Shown here one piece after another: positions 34,509 to 45,910 of a DNA stretch of 64,000 nt. The stretch's first letter is position 1. Each line of letters opens with the position of its first letter. The notes beneath the pieces are model-generated. The model saw only the letters and a program-made list of their open reading frames with translations, did not search any database and was not told the DNA's origin. The position numbers were made by a program, and so were the translations under genes. The stretch is from Rugalucina vietnamica (Eukaryota > Mollusca > Bivalvia > Lucinida > Lucinidae), in the NCBI GenBank assembly GCA_964017185.1, contig OZ024874.1, positions 50,868,856-50,932,855 of the forward strand, in the 5' to 3' direction.

Positions 34509-34790
34509 ACATCAGGAAAACATGCCCGTGAAATAAATACCCTCTCATACCCCACTTTTATATAGTTAAACTGGGGTATGCAGGGGTATACCTATTTTTC
34601 TTATTTTGGCTCCAAAACATAGATTGTGGGTACTCGTTAGAACCGCCTCGCTGAGGCGGTTCTAAAGTGTAGCACCAATCTATGTTTTGAGCAAAAATAA
34701 GAAAAATATCAAAAATTTTCTTCTAATTTTTTTTCATTTTTACAACTATAAAAATCTCTGAATATTGCATGGACATGTTTTCATTATGAG
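34509..34790 (-). repeat. Foldback family 2 copy in the MOLO1 3' flank
   Basis: Ends GGAAAACATGCCCGTG and CATGGACATGTTTTC are inverted. The central stem is built on TAGAACCGCCTCGCTGAGGC. It contains the first AATAAA after the MOLO1 stop. Confidence 0.85.
34532..34537 (+). terminator. Possible polyadenylation signal AATAAA of the MOLO1-like gene
   Basis: The first AATAAA, about 100 bases after the stop, lies inside a foldback repeat (34509-34790). If used, the transposable element supplies the 3' end of the gene. Confidence 0.35.
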
Positions 34791-35108
34791 TCTAGATCAG
34801 CTACTGTATGCGTAGTATACACCACTGAATGGCCAACATTTTTGATTTTCGTTTTTCCTATCTACCCCCTTCAGTTGAAATGTCAAGCCTCTAGCCATCT
34901 ACTGTTGTGGTTAGCCTGGTTTGGCTTAAAGTTGACTTCGAAGAAAGGCCAGAATCGCTAATGGAGGTTTCTCTCAAGACATGGTTCAAATAGTCCCAAA
35001 AACACACTGATTATGCTGAGACAACCACCATGAATGAGAACAACGGCCGTGGATAAAATTGATATGTGACGAGGTAATGCAAATGGAAATGCCTGTCTGG
35101 CACTAGGT

Positions 35109-35314
35109 GAGCCACCTCATGAGAAAACCAACAATCTGCATATGCGAAAACAAAGACGCAGATCAGCTTCGCGGTTTCGCTGCACCGATAGTACATTTTC
35201 TCTTCTACTTAAATCCGAAATTTCAAGCTTTTAGCCTGCTTCTGTGACTGTACAGCCTGATTTGTGTTGGACCTTTTCGGAAACCATATTGTTGGTTTTC
35301 CCACGAGGTGGCTC
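35109..35314 (-). repeat. Palindromic MITE family 1, reverse copy with deleted hairpin arm
   Basis: CAGCTTCGCGGTTTCGCTGC shows the deletion of most of the second arm. Ends are intact. Confidence 0.88.
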
Positions 35315-35327
35315 AGGTAATAAAAAA

Positions 35328-35386
35328 CTGTCTGGGAACAACTTCCCACAGATAATTCCGATCCGTGGAAAGTTGTTCCCAGACAG
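35328..35386. repeat. 22-base inverted repeat
   Basis: CTGTCTGGGAACAACTT and its complement flank a 15-base loop, with one mismatch in the stem. Adjacent to the MITE on the left. Confidence 0.85.
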
Positions 35387-35787
35387 GTGTTTGAATACTA
35401 GTCTTACATTGATTTTATCCTCGTCAGTTGTTCCCATTCACATTTGTTATCTCTGGGTAACCAGCGTGTAAAAGGAACATTTTTGTTATAACTGCTGATT
35501 TTAAGACATAGAAGGAAGGAAGCAGGGTTGCCTATTATTTTGTGCCATTTATAAATCTAGATCTATAAAGACTGGAATGAAAAAAATAAGTAAATTATCT
35601 TGAAAAGAAATGGGTTCATAGAAATCTTGAATTATGAAAACATAAAAAAATGTGGCGTAATGCCAACTCTTTAATCTGTTTCTTTGTAAAATAATCACTG
35701 ATCTATGTGTTTGTTTTGTTTTGTTTTTTTGAGTGGTTTGGCATTTTACACCTCAATCTCCAAATTTTGATTTAAGTCTTAAACCCA

Positions 35788-36005
35788 TTAGTGACAAATG
35801 GATTTTCCCATTATTATCATTTGGGTGAGTCCACGGGCATTAGGAATGTCTTTGAATTTTCTAATAAATTTTTGAAAATCCTTATCAAACAGAATAGCCC
35901 CAGATGGGACTCCGCATTCTGCGGCGTCACATCTGGGGCTATACTGTTTGCCTATGTCCCACAAAAAGGACTTGTCTTATATGAGTTAATTCCAGTCTTT
36001 AAAGT
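35788..36005 (+). repeat. Palindromic repeat family with AGCCCCAGATGTGACG, second copy
   Basis: TAGCCCCAGATGGGACTCCG pairs with the following CGTCACATCTGGGGCTA. Inverted relative to 32290-32570. Confidence 0.8.
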
Positions 36006-36208
36006 TACATGTATCTGAAATTCATAAAACATTGGTAGTATGGAATACATATTTCACATCAATTTATGCGATACATGTACTCAGTGTTCAGGGTAGAATC
36101 TCGTATTAGGTGCTAATTTATATTCATTTTGTTCAGTATCAAAGTTGATTGTTTTGGTAAGTATGAAAAAAAAACAAAATTGGAAGTCTTAGAATAAATA
36201 CTTGATAT

Positions 36209-36442
36209 GAGCCGCTTCATGAGATAACCAACATTTTGCATATGCAACACCAAAGGCACAGATCAGCTTCGCAGTAACTGCGAAGCTGATCAGTGCCTTT
36301 GTTTTTGCTACATGGATTGTACAATTCTTCTACTTTATAAATCAGAAATTTCCAGCCTCTAGCTATTTTCTGTGCTTGTACAGATTGGTTAGTGTCGGGC
36401 CTGTTATAAAACAACATTGTTGGTTTTCTCATGATGCAGCTC
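36209..36442 (-). repeat. Palindromic MITE family 1, reverse copy
   Basis: The centre CTTCGCAGTAACTGCGAAG is fully paired. Ends GAGCCGCTTCATGAGATAAC and CATGATGCAGCTC. Confidence 0.9.
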
Positions 36443-37032
36443 ATATCAACAATCATTTTGATCAGAAGAAAGTTGGTATGTTTAAGGAACACTAAAAAGT
36501 TATGTACAGAATAGTTGTTGAAGATTGAATAAGACTAAGCCTATTTATCACGAGAATATTGTTATTAATATTTGTTTTGCATGTCTCCTTTTAGTGTATT
36601 TGAGAAATAGGAAAATCAACATTTTGTGCCAAATTTTGATAGCTTTTTAGAACATTTTTCTGTGTGTTAGAGAATTATGATTGTAGCTTCAACTCATTCT
36701 TACATGCATGGATCTGCCGTGTATCATTAAATTTTGTTTTCTTGAATTTTGAATTTTGGCCTAAAAAAAGCTGAAAAAGATATACACATGATTTTGGAAT
36801 GTTTGTTTATACGTACATGTTTTTACCTTTATTTTACCTTTATGATATTTTGTGAGTTTTTAATCACAAAATTAAAACAGAATGTTTTGTGTTTGTACCA
36901 ACATTGTCTCGTATACAAAGGTTATTCAGTAGAGAGATTGAGAAAAACACTTCAGCAGTTTTTACTGTCAAAAATATTAACGGGTTGTCATGAAAACTTG
37001 GGTCATTACAGCAGTGAATAAAAATGACTTTT
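36443..37032. other. Stretch without recognised features
   Basis: AT-rich; a 90-codon open frame at 36749-37021 has no recognisable domain. Confidence 0.35.
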
Positions 37033-38666
37033 TATGCCCCCAACTTCGAAGAAGTTGAGGAGGCATATTGGTTTGGGTCTGTCCGTACGTACAGTGCGAA
37101 AGTTACGCTTACACTCAGTCAAGAACCATTAGAGCTAGGATCTTGAAACTTGGTATGTAGTTTGTATATGAAAATTAAGAGGACCCGTATTTTTTCTTTC
37201 AGGAAAATTCAAGGGGCTAGGGGCCCATTCTGTGAGAGTTGTGTCCCTTTTTAATTCTTGATAAAGTGAACAGATAGTGGGTACCTTGTGTGCGCAACTC
37301 CTCCTACAGTTTAATACCTATTCTCTTGAAACTTTACAGATGTTTGAAGATATGCATATTGTTTGGATATAATCCTCAGATTAATTTTTGGCACTTTTTT
37401 GCTATTTGAACTTAGCCATTTTGGGGCATTTTGACAATGAAAGTGAATGGACAATGGGTACCTTGTGTGTGTAACTCCTCCTACAGTTTAATACCGATTC
37501 TCTTGAAACTTAACAGATGTTGTGGCCATGCTTTGAAGATATGCATATTGTTTGGATATAATCCTCAGATTAATTTTTGTCATTTTTTTGGCAATTTGAA
37601 CTTAGTCATTTTTTCGGGCATTTTAGTGAATAGATAGAGGGTACCTTGTGTGTGCAACTCCTCCTATAGTTTAATATCGATACTTTTGAAACTTTACAGA
37701 CATTATGACCATGCTTTGAAGATATGCATATTGTTTGGATATACTTCTCAGATTAATTTTTGTCACTTTGCAATTTGAACATTTCAATTTTTATGCCCCC
37801 AACTTCGGAAGAAGTTGAGGGGGCATATTGGTTTGGGTCTGTCCGTCCAGTCCAGTGCAGTGCAGTGGTGTGCATTCAGTCTGTGATGCGTGAGTAATGC
37901 TTAGCACTCGGCCAGGAACCGTTAGAGCTAGGATCTTGAAATTTGGTATGTACTTTGTATATGAAAATTAAGAGGGCCCGTATTTTTCTTTCAGGTAAAT
38001 TCAAGGGGCTAAGGGCCCATTCTGTGAGAGTCTTTTTAATTCTTGATAAAGTGAATAGATAGTGGGTACCTTGTGTGCGCAACTCCTCCTACAGTTTTAT
38101 TCCGATTCTCCTCTGACAGATTATTTTTTGTCACTTTTTTCGCAATTTGAACTTGGCCATTTTTCGGGCATTTTGACAATGAGAATGAATGGGCAGTGGG
38201 TACCCTGTGTGCGCAACTCCTACAGTTTCATGCCAATTCATTTAAAACTTTACATGTGTTATGGGCATGGTCTGAAGATATGCATGTGGTTTGGATATAA
38301 TCCTTGGATTTTTTTTTTTCTCAATTTGAACTTAGTCATTTTTTCGGGCATTTTAGTGAATGGATAGAGGTTACCTTGTGTGCGCAACTCCTCCTACAAT
38401 TTAATACCGATACTTTTGAAACTTTGCAGACATTGTGACTGTGCTTTGAAGATATGCATGTGGTTGGGATATACTCCTCAGATTAATATTGTCACTTTTT
38501 TTTACAATTTGAACTTAGTCATTTTTTGGACATTTTTACATCTTGAAAGTTACTTACCAGTTGGGGGCATAGTGTTTCATAAACACATTTTCTATTCAGA
38601 CATTGTAACATCTTGAAAGTGACGTTCAAGTTGGGGGGCATAGTGTTTCATAAACACATTTTCTAG
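37033..38666 (+). mobile_element. Helentron-like element H4, outer copy
   Basis: Starts TATGCCCCCAACTTCGAAG and ends AGTTGGGGGGCATA, then GTGTTT-cat-AAACAC, spacer, CTAG (38663-38666) and TT. The core consists of tandem units of roughly 200 bases around CTTTGAAGATATGCATATTG. A second complete 5' end and 3' end of the same family lie inside it. Confidence 0.72.
37792..38595 (+). mobile_element. Helentron-like element H4, inner copy nested in the outer one
   Basis: Starts TATGCCCCCAACTTCGGAAG and ends AGTTGGGGGCATA, GTGTTT-cat-AAACAC, spacer, CTAT rather than CTAG. The order is 5' end, 5' end, 3' end, 3' end, as expected if one copy had landed in another near its 3' end. Confidence 0.65.
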
Positions 38667-39186
38667 TTTACATGAAAAATGAATGAAAGGATAAAATTTT
38701 GTTGCTTTCTGTTGTATGGATTTAATACCCTTATAGCTTGAAAATAAAGTGTTTATACATTTATAGGTATTTTATACTTTTGCTTAAATAAAAAGTGTTT
38801 AAAGTTTACATGTATTTGTTTTTCTTGATATTTTGGGGAAGCTGTACGAGTAAAATCCAGATACAGTAGGTCTGTACAATTGGTCATGTTGTTACATTGT
38901 GCGCTAGTTAGGCAAGAAAAATCCCCATGCCTTGCATGACAGACACTTTCCCAATCTCAAAAAGCAGCATATAGAGGATGTAAATCCATGAGGCCAGCAG
39001 TGGTTGGTTACAAAAGGCAGCATATAGAGAATCGCCTGCAAGGTTATAAAATATCAAAACAACAAAGAAGTTTTGATTTTTATTATAAAATTTTCTTCAA
39101 AAAAAAAAAATAAATAATGCAAAACAAAATCATGGTTTATACAGTTCATACATTGTTCACAATGTTCTCATTGCTGGAAACCGTGC
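38667..39186. other. Stretch without recognised features
   Basis: AT-rich; no exon or repeat family recognised apart from short A runs. Confidence 0.35.
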
Positions 39187-39302
39187 CCCAAGGTTATAAA
39201 ACCTTTTTTCATGCTCAGCTCAGCTGAGACTAAAATTTATCCTGCTCATAAATGTTAAAATGCCCACAATTGTTGGCATTTTAACATTTATTTGCAGGAT
39301 TA
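39187..39302 (+). repeat. Foldback family 3, left part of a split copy
   Basis: CCAAGGTTATAAAACC, GCTCAGCTCAGCTGAG, then a stem TGTTAAAATGCCCACAATTG with its complement. Compare the intact copy at 62085. It is cut at GCAGGAT and resumes near 40488. Confidence 0.8.
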
Positions 39303-40487
39303 ACTGGAATATGTTTTCTATGTGAAAACTGATGTCTCCCCCCTTTCTACGTGCATGTCCAAAATATGCAAGCAAGAGTTATAGTTCTTGTGCATCACAT
39401 ATCCTGTCATTCTGTTTTATAAGTGTACCAAGTTTCATTGAAATATCTCTTACGGTTTTCAAGTTATAGAGCGGGCACGAAATTGTATGGAAAATAATCA
39501 AAGGGAAATAACTCCAAAGATATGAAAGCAAGAGTAATGATTCTTGTGCATGACACGTCTCATCATGCTTTATAGATGTACCACGTTTCATTGAAAAATC
39601 TCTAATGGTTTCTGAGTTATAGAGCAGACACAAAATTGTATGAAAATAATGAAAGGGAAATAACTCCAAAGATATGCAAGCAAGAGTTATGGTTCTTTAG
39701 CATGACACATCTCATCGTGCTTTATAAGTGTACCAAGTTTCATTGAAATATTTCTTCTGGTTTTCAAGTTATAGAGCGGACATGAAATTGTATGGAAAAA
39801 TAATCAGAGGGAAATAACTCCAAAGATATGAAAGCAAGAGTTATAATTCTTGTGCATGACACATCGTCTCATCGTGCTCTATAAGTGTACCAAGTTTCAC
39901 TGAAATTTCTCTTACGGTTTTCAAGTTATAGAGTGGACACGAAATTGTATGGAAAATAATCAAAGGGAAATTATTCCAAAGATATGCAAGCAAGAGTTAT
40001 GGTTCTTTAGCACGACACATCATCTCATCGTGCTTTATAAGTGTACCAAGTTTCATTGAAATATCTCTTACGATTTTCGAGTTATAGAGCGGACACGAAA
40101 TTGTATGGAAAATAATCAAAGGGAAATAACTCATAAAATACTCAAGCCAGAGTTATGGTTCTTGTGCATGACACATCGTCTGCTCATGCTTAATAAGTGT
40201 ACCAAGTTTTATTGAAAAAATCTTAAACGGTTTTCAAGTTATAGAGCGGACACGAAATTGTATCGAAAATAAAGTGAAATAACTCCAAAAATACTCAAGC
40301 TAGAGTTATGGTTCTTGTGCATGCCACATTGTCTCGTGGTTTACAAGTGTACCAAGTTTCATTGAAAAATCTTTAACGGTTTTAAAGTTATAGAGCGTAC
40401 ATGATTTGTGACGGACGCACGGACAGACGGATGGACAGACGCACGGGGAAAAACAATATGTCTCCCGACCCTGTCGGGGGGAGACAT
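39303..40487 (+). mobile_element. Helentron-like element H6, inserted in foldback family 3
   Basis: ATGTCTCCCCCC near the left end and GGGGGGAGACAT at the right are subterminal inverted repeats. The core is about seven tandem copies of a 154-base unit (CAAGTTTCATTGAAATATCT, TTATAGAGCGGACACGAAAT). A GACGGACGCACGG run follows, then a hairpin built on TGTCTCCCGAC and GTCGGGGGGAGACA. It lacks an obvious CTRR after the hairpin. Confidence 0.65.
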
Positions 40488-40610
40488 AATTACCAGATTT
40501 TGAGGTATGAACCTGAATTTTCCACTAGTTTTGACTATTTCAGCATTTATGAGCAGTTGAAATTTCTTGCTCAGCTGAGCTGAGCTTGAAAAAAGTTTTA
40601 CAACCTGTTC
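40488..40610 (+). repeat. Foldback family 3, right part of the split copy
   Basis: ATTACCAGATTTTGAGGTAT to GCTCAGCTGAGCTGAGC and AAAGTTTTACAACC, matching 62205-62325. Confidence 0.78.
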
Positions 40611-40649
40611 TTACACGAGCTGAGTTGAGCATGATTTTCATAACCTTGG

Positions 40650-40885
40650 GTCCTGGCCCCGAGGAAATAGAACTTTTATCATGCTCAACTCAGCTGAGAC
40701 CAAAATTTATCCTGCTCAGAAATGTTAAAATGCCAACCATTACTGGCAGAATAATTTACAGGTTTTGATAAATCAACCTGAACTTTCTACCAATTTGTGA
40801 TTATTTCTGTATTTAGGAGCAGTTTAAATTTCATGCTCATGAGTTGAGCAAGAAAAAAAGATTTGTAATCTTGGGTTCTCATCAT
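40650..40885 (+). repeat. Foldback family 3, diverged copy
   Basis: GCTCAACTCAGCTGAG at the left and GCTCATGAGTTGAGC at the right; the inner stem is degraded. Confidence 0.75.
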
Positions 40886-41176
40886 AGGTTGACCAGTAGC
40901 TTTGTAGCTGGCATGCTAAACAGGATGTCTCACAATGAACATTAATTTTAACATGGTTCACATATAAATAGACGTAATGGAAAACAACAAATAGCCAAAT
41001 TTACCAATGCCAAAGCCAATGATTTAAGACACACAGAAAGACCTGTTGGTTTTGCATTGGTATACATCATCATAGCTAGCCTAAGACTGTGCAAGTCACA
41101 ATGAAAAATAACATTTTAAATATGCCTTAACAGCCAACAAAGACAAATGTCCATCCAAATTCTCAATGTCTAGGTG

Positions 41177-41177
<1 letters not shown>

Positions 41178-41240
<63 letters not shown>
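41178..41240. repeat. (GT)n microsatellite
   Basis: About 30 GT units. Confidence 0.97.
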
Positions 41241-41242
<2 letters not shown>

Positions 41243-41485
41243 TGTTTTATGTTTTCATGTTGAAGCTTTATGATGAATAACCCTGTACCCTTGGTCCACA
41301 ATTGGAGATCATTTATAACCTATTCATACATACATGTACACATGTTGATGAAATTGCTTATTTGATTTGTGGCTTAGCAACCCAGTCAACAGCTATGGTC
41401 ATATCCGGACGTTGCCTCCCTTTCTAAGGATGTCATGACACCCAAAATGTGCTTGAAGACATCACAACCTGAGTAAACAATAAAA

Positions 41486-41508
41486 GAGCCGCCTTGTGGG
41501 AAAACCAA
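41486..41508 (+). repeat. Palindromic MITE family 1, left tip of a split copy
   Basis: GAGCCGCCTTGTGGGAAAAC then CAA, cut by a 1.5-kb element; the copy resumes at 43016 with CAATATGGG. Confidence 0.88.
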
Positions 41509-43015
41509 CCAGAGGACCAATGGTCCTGTAAACGCTCACCTGAGATCAGCTGCATATACCAATAAACATGTTTGAATATTATGGTATTTAACTCCAGTGC
41601 AGGGGCAGATGAAGCCCTTGGGCCATTTTCTTTTTTCAGAATCATTCAATATTCTGTCCATTTGCCAATTTCCTGTTGGCTTTTTCCTTCAGATGACATT
41701 TTAACAGTTTTCCCAATTCAGATGCATAGGCAACCCATGTTGACCTTGCCATAAACTTGGTCAAGGTCATCACAGGGTCATGATTTATATATACATTGGA
41801 GTACTTTAGCCATCGATGCCTCACGCCAAGTTTCCTTGAAATCAGTCTATTGGTTTCAGAGAAGATGATTTTTGAAGGGTTTTTACCATATATGGGCATG
41901 GCGGCCATCTTGGTCATGTGACCTAGATTATTTATATACACATTGATTCCCCTATTCTATAGATGCTTCAAATAAAATTTGGCTTTGTTTGGCCAAGCGG
42001 TTTCAGAGGAGAAGACGTTTGAATATTATGGAAATATACATGTATATTGCCCCGGGGTGGGGGCACATGAGCCCCTGGGGTCCAATTTTTTTCAGAATCA
42101 TTAATATCCAGTCCTACTGCCAATTTCCTGCAAGACTTTCACTTAAAATGACATTTTAAAAGTTTTCCCCATTCAAATGCATTGGTGACCTATGTTGACC
42201 TTCCTGTAAAATAGGTCAAGGTCATCAGAGGGTCATGATTTATATACACATTGTAGTGCTTGAGCCATCGATGCTTCGTGCCAAGTTTCGTTGAAATCGG
42301 TCAACCGGTTCTGGAGAAGAAGATTTTTTTGAAGGGTTTTTACAATATATGGGCATGGCGGCCATCTTGGTCATGTGACCTGGATTTTTTATATACATAT
42401 TTGTTACCTCTTCCTATTGATGCTTCACATAAAATTTCGCTTTGATTGGCCAAGTGGTTTCAGAGGAGAAGATGTTTGAATATTATGGAGATATACATGT
42501 ATATCGCCCCGGGGTGGGGGCACATGAGCCCCTGGGGTCCAATTTTTTTCAGAATCATTAATATTCAGTCCTACTGCCCATTTCCTGCAAGACTTTCACT
42601 TTAAATAACATTTTAAAAGTTTTCCCCATTCAAATGCATTCGCGACCTATGTTGACCTTGCCGTAAAATAGGTCAAGGTCATCACAGGGTCATGATTTAT
42701 ATATACATTGTAGTGCTTGAGCCATTAATGCTTCATGCCAAGTTTCGTTGAAATCGGTCCACCGGTTCTGGAGAAGAAGATTTTTGAAGGGTTTTTACCA
42801 TATATGGGCATGGCGGCCATCTTGGTCATGTGACCTGGATTTCTTATATACACATTGGTTCCCCCTTCCTATTGATGCTTCATATAAAATTTGGTTTTGA
42901 TTGGCCAAGTGGTTTCAGAGGAGAAGATCTTTGAAATTGTGGACGGACGGACGGACGCCGGATCATGGCCATCCTATAAGCTCACCTTGTGAGCCTAACG
43001 GCTCAGGTGAGCTAA
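41509..43015 (+). mobile_element. Helentron-like element H5, inserted in a MITE
   Basis: GCTCACCTGAG near the left end and CTCAGGTGAGC at the right are exact subterminal inverted repeats. Three tandem units of about 456 bases follow (starts near 41593, 42051, 42505), each with the motif GGGCATGGCGGCCATCTTGG. A GGAC run and a hairpin GAGCC-taac-GGCTC come next, then CTAA. The MITE sequence on both sides joins exactly if the insert is removed, with no target duplication. Confidence 0.75.
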
Positions 43016-43226
43016 CAATATGGGTTTTGAACAGGTCCGACACAAACCGACCTGTACAGTTACAGAAAAGAGCTAGAATCTTGAAATTTCGGATTTAAGT
43101 AAAAGAGGAACTGTACTATCCGAGTAGCGAAAACAAAGTCGCTGATCAGCTTCGCGGTTACCGCGAAGCTGATCTGCGTCTTTGTTTTCGCATATGAAGA
43201 TTGTTGGTTTTCCCATGGGGCGGCTC
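43016..43226 (+). repeat. Palindromic MITE family 1, right part of the split copy
   Basis: Continues to the consensus end CATGGGGCGGCTC. The centre CTTCGCGGTTACCGCGAAG is fully paired. Confidence 0.9.
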
Positions 43227-43557
43227 AAAAGCTTATATGTATGGATTGTTGACTTGAATCACTTTTCCTAGGATGGCTCAGACCTTCTATGTGGTTCACC
43301 AGTAATCAGAGAGTTTCTAAGCTTTGCCTGAAGGTAAAATCTATTTCTCAGGACCCCAATGAGTGGGGGAGCAGCTTTGATGAAAATGTCCCAATGATGT
43401 TGATGACATGAAAAAATGAAGTTAATCTATAATAAAATGAAGAGATAACTATTTAAGTCAAAGCACTTTAAGATCAAGAAGTTTGAACAGCCAAAATGGT
43501 TAGCCACCCTATGGGTAGTTTGCTTTTATTACGTCAGGATGGATCTGTCACCAAAAT

Positions 43558-44648
43558 GACTAAAAGAATCTATGATGGGGTTGAGGCCGAGACAAGGAAA
43601 TCTCAGGCAAGTTTTTAGATTATTCAAGTCTCATCCGAGGCTCTGCCGAGGATGAGACTCGAATAATCTGAAAACGAGCCTGAGATTTCCTTGTTGAGGA
43701 TTCAACACTATCATTGATTATTTTTCTCACACACCTTTTAAAACAGTTCGACACTGAATAGGCTTCAAGTTCTGTTCAGGCAGCCATTTTGTTTGGACAT
43801 AAAACAATATGCAAATTAGCCAGTGAAACAAATAAAAATAATTTTGTATTTGCACTCACCTCACAAAATATCAAATCATCATTCTGTTTTATGCACAAAA
43901 TTCCCAGCAAAATTAAATTTTTAGATTTTTATGAGAGCAGCAGACTACAATTACTCTTGATATCTATATGAAATTAACACCTGCTAGGCTATTTTTGTCT
44001 CTGACAGTTGACACCTAGCTCATCACTTTCTTACCCACCAGACAAGCATATCCCTTTGTGTGCCTGTCTGGGATATTTCTGTCTCAGTACTAGTACAATT
44101 TTAGCTGTCTCAAAATGTCAATCATTTCTGTATTTATTTAATAGAAATGTACACCTGATGCTTACTTCCAAATAAGAAAGTGATGAGCTAGGCGTCAACT
44201 GTCAGAGACAAAAATAGCCTAGCAGGTGTTCATTTCAGGAAGATATCAAGAGTAACTGTAGTCTGCTGCTCTCATAAAAATTTAAAAATTTAATTTTGCC
44301 GGGACTATTGTGAATAAAACAAAATGATGATTTAATATTTTTGTAAGGTGAGTGCAAATACAAAATTATTTTTATTTGTTTCACTGGCTAATTTGCATAT
44401 TGTTTATGTCCAAACAAAATGGCTGCCTGAACAGAACTTGAAGCCTATTCAGAGTCAAAATGTTTTAAAAGGTGGGTGAGAAAAATAACCAATGATTGTG
44501 TCGAAGCCTCAACAAGGCAATCTCAGGCTCGTTTTCAGATTATTCGAGTCTCATCCTCGGCAGAGCCTTGGATGAGACTTAAATAATCTGAAAACTTGCC
44601 TGAGACTTCCTTGTCTCGGCCTCAACCCCATCATAGATTCTTTTAGTC
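43558..44648. repeat. 1.09-kb foldback with about 480-base arms
   Basis: GACTAAAAGAATCTATGATG at the left is the reverse complement of the right end, and similarity continues inward to about 44045 and 44165. Each arm also contains its own smaller hairpin (AGTCTCATCC and GGATGAGACT), so the element is a palindrome of palindromes. Confidence 0.92.
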
Positions 44649-44740
44649 CCAGCCGAATACTGAACCCACAACTTTCTGATTCTGATTGCAGAGCGAATAT
44701 GCAATCCATCACGCTAATGCGGCCAGTACTTGGTGTACAC
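44649..44740 (-). mobile_element. tRNA-derived SINE fragment
   Basis: On the minus strand GGCCGCATTAGCGTGATGG acts as an A-box region, and GTGGGTTCAGTATTCGGCTG as a B-box region. It abuts the foldback on the left. Confidence 0.5.
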
Positions 44741-44848
44741 ATCTTGTGTACGCAATCAGATTCAATTTGAGCAAGCTTGGTCTTTACTGTGGATAATCAG
44801 TTTGTTTGTTTGTTGGTTTGTGATTCAATGTCCAAGTCAACAATTTTT

Positions 44849-44990
44849 CAGTCATGAAAGGATGGAGCCAACACAACCTGGGATTTAACCAGTACTGTTC
44901 AGAGTTAATGTACTTTGCTCAAGGAGACAATAAGGTGCTGCCAGTCCGGATCGAACCCAGGACCTCTCGATTCGGAGTCCAAGGCGAAAC
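44849..44990 (-). mobile_element. tRNA-derived SINE B
   Basis: The minus strand reads GAGAGGTCCTGGGTTCGATC, then TCCTTGAGCAAAGTACATTA and AGTACTGGTTAAATCCCAGG. These blocks are shared in the same order with 56402-56575. Confidence 0.75.
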
Positions 44991-45108
44991 AGTTTGTGGA
45001 AGCCAGGTGTGGTTCACTAAAACAGTAACAGTTGATCAGGCTGTAGAATCCACTGTTCATTTTGTTCACTTTGTTGTGCTCTGATTCAGTTTTGACATGT
45101 TTTTGCTT

Positions 45109-45817
45109 TAAGGGGATGCCAATTGTCAAAATCTAATACTTGTATAATTTTTACCTGTATAAAGAAAAATGACCATTTTACCAAGGAGACTGGATATTCT
45201 TGACACATTCTTGTATGAGTCATTCAAACATCGAATACAGATTATTTGAAGCCCAAAAACTCAACTCCAGACGGCTCAGCAACACGCTTATCAGCATTGT
45301 TCAAGTTACTTCCTGGTTTGATTCCGTTTTCATCCGTGTGGCATGCTGGATAAATTTTACTAAAAGTTGTCGCCATAAACATGATATCCAACTTCTTGAC
45401 TACAATCAAAGTATTTCGAACAAAAAGTCAATATTGTGAGAGAAGTCATACTATTTAATGTATCTGCTGTAAAATGTTTTCAGTACATATGATAAGGACC
45501 AAGTTTTCCTCAAGAAGAAATAATCGCTGAGTGGAGAAACTTTCAAAGATTGTAGTCAGGCTTTTTGAGATCATGTTTATAGTGGTAGCTTTAAGTAAAT
45601 TTTATCCAGCATGCCACATGGATGAAAATGGAGTCAAACCAGGAAGTAACTTGAACAATGCTGATAAGCGTGTTGCTGGGCCCTCTTGAGCTGAGTTTTT
45701 GGGCATGAAATAATCTGTATTCGATGTTTGAATGACTCATACAAGAATGTGGTCATTTTTCTTTATACAGGTAAGAATTATACAAGTATTAGATTTTCAC
45801 AATTGGCATCCCCTTAA
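45109..45817. repeat. 0.7-kb foldback with about 290-base arms
   Basis: TTTAAGGGGATGCCAATTG at the left is inverted at the right end. Long stretches such as CAGCATTGTTCAAGTTACTT recur in reverse complement with few changes. The loop is about 100 bases. Confidence 0.92.
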
Positions 45818-45910
45818 AACAATATGCATATAAGCTGGAGTACTTACATATTACATTGTACAAATAAAACATACATATACACAGTCAACAAGGTTATCTC
45901 TCAAATATGT

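Noticed and set aside
36749-37021. 90-codon open frame as a gene
   Set aside because: No recognisable domain or signal, AT-rich composition, no splice or regulatory context.
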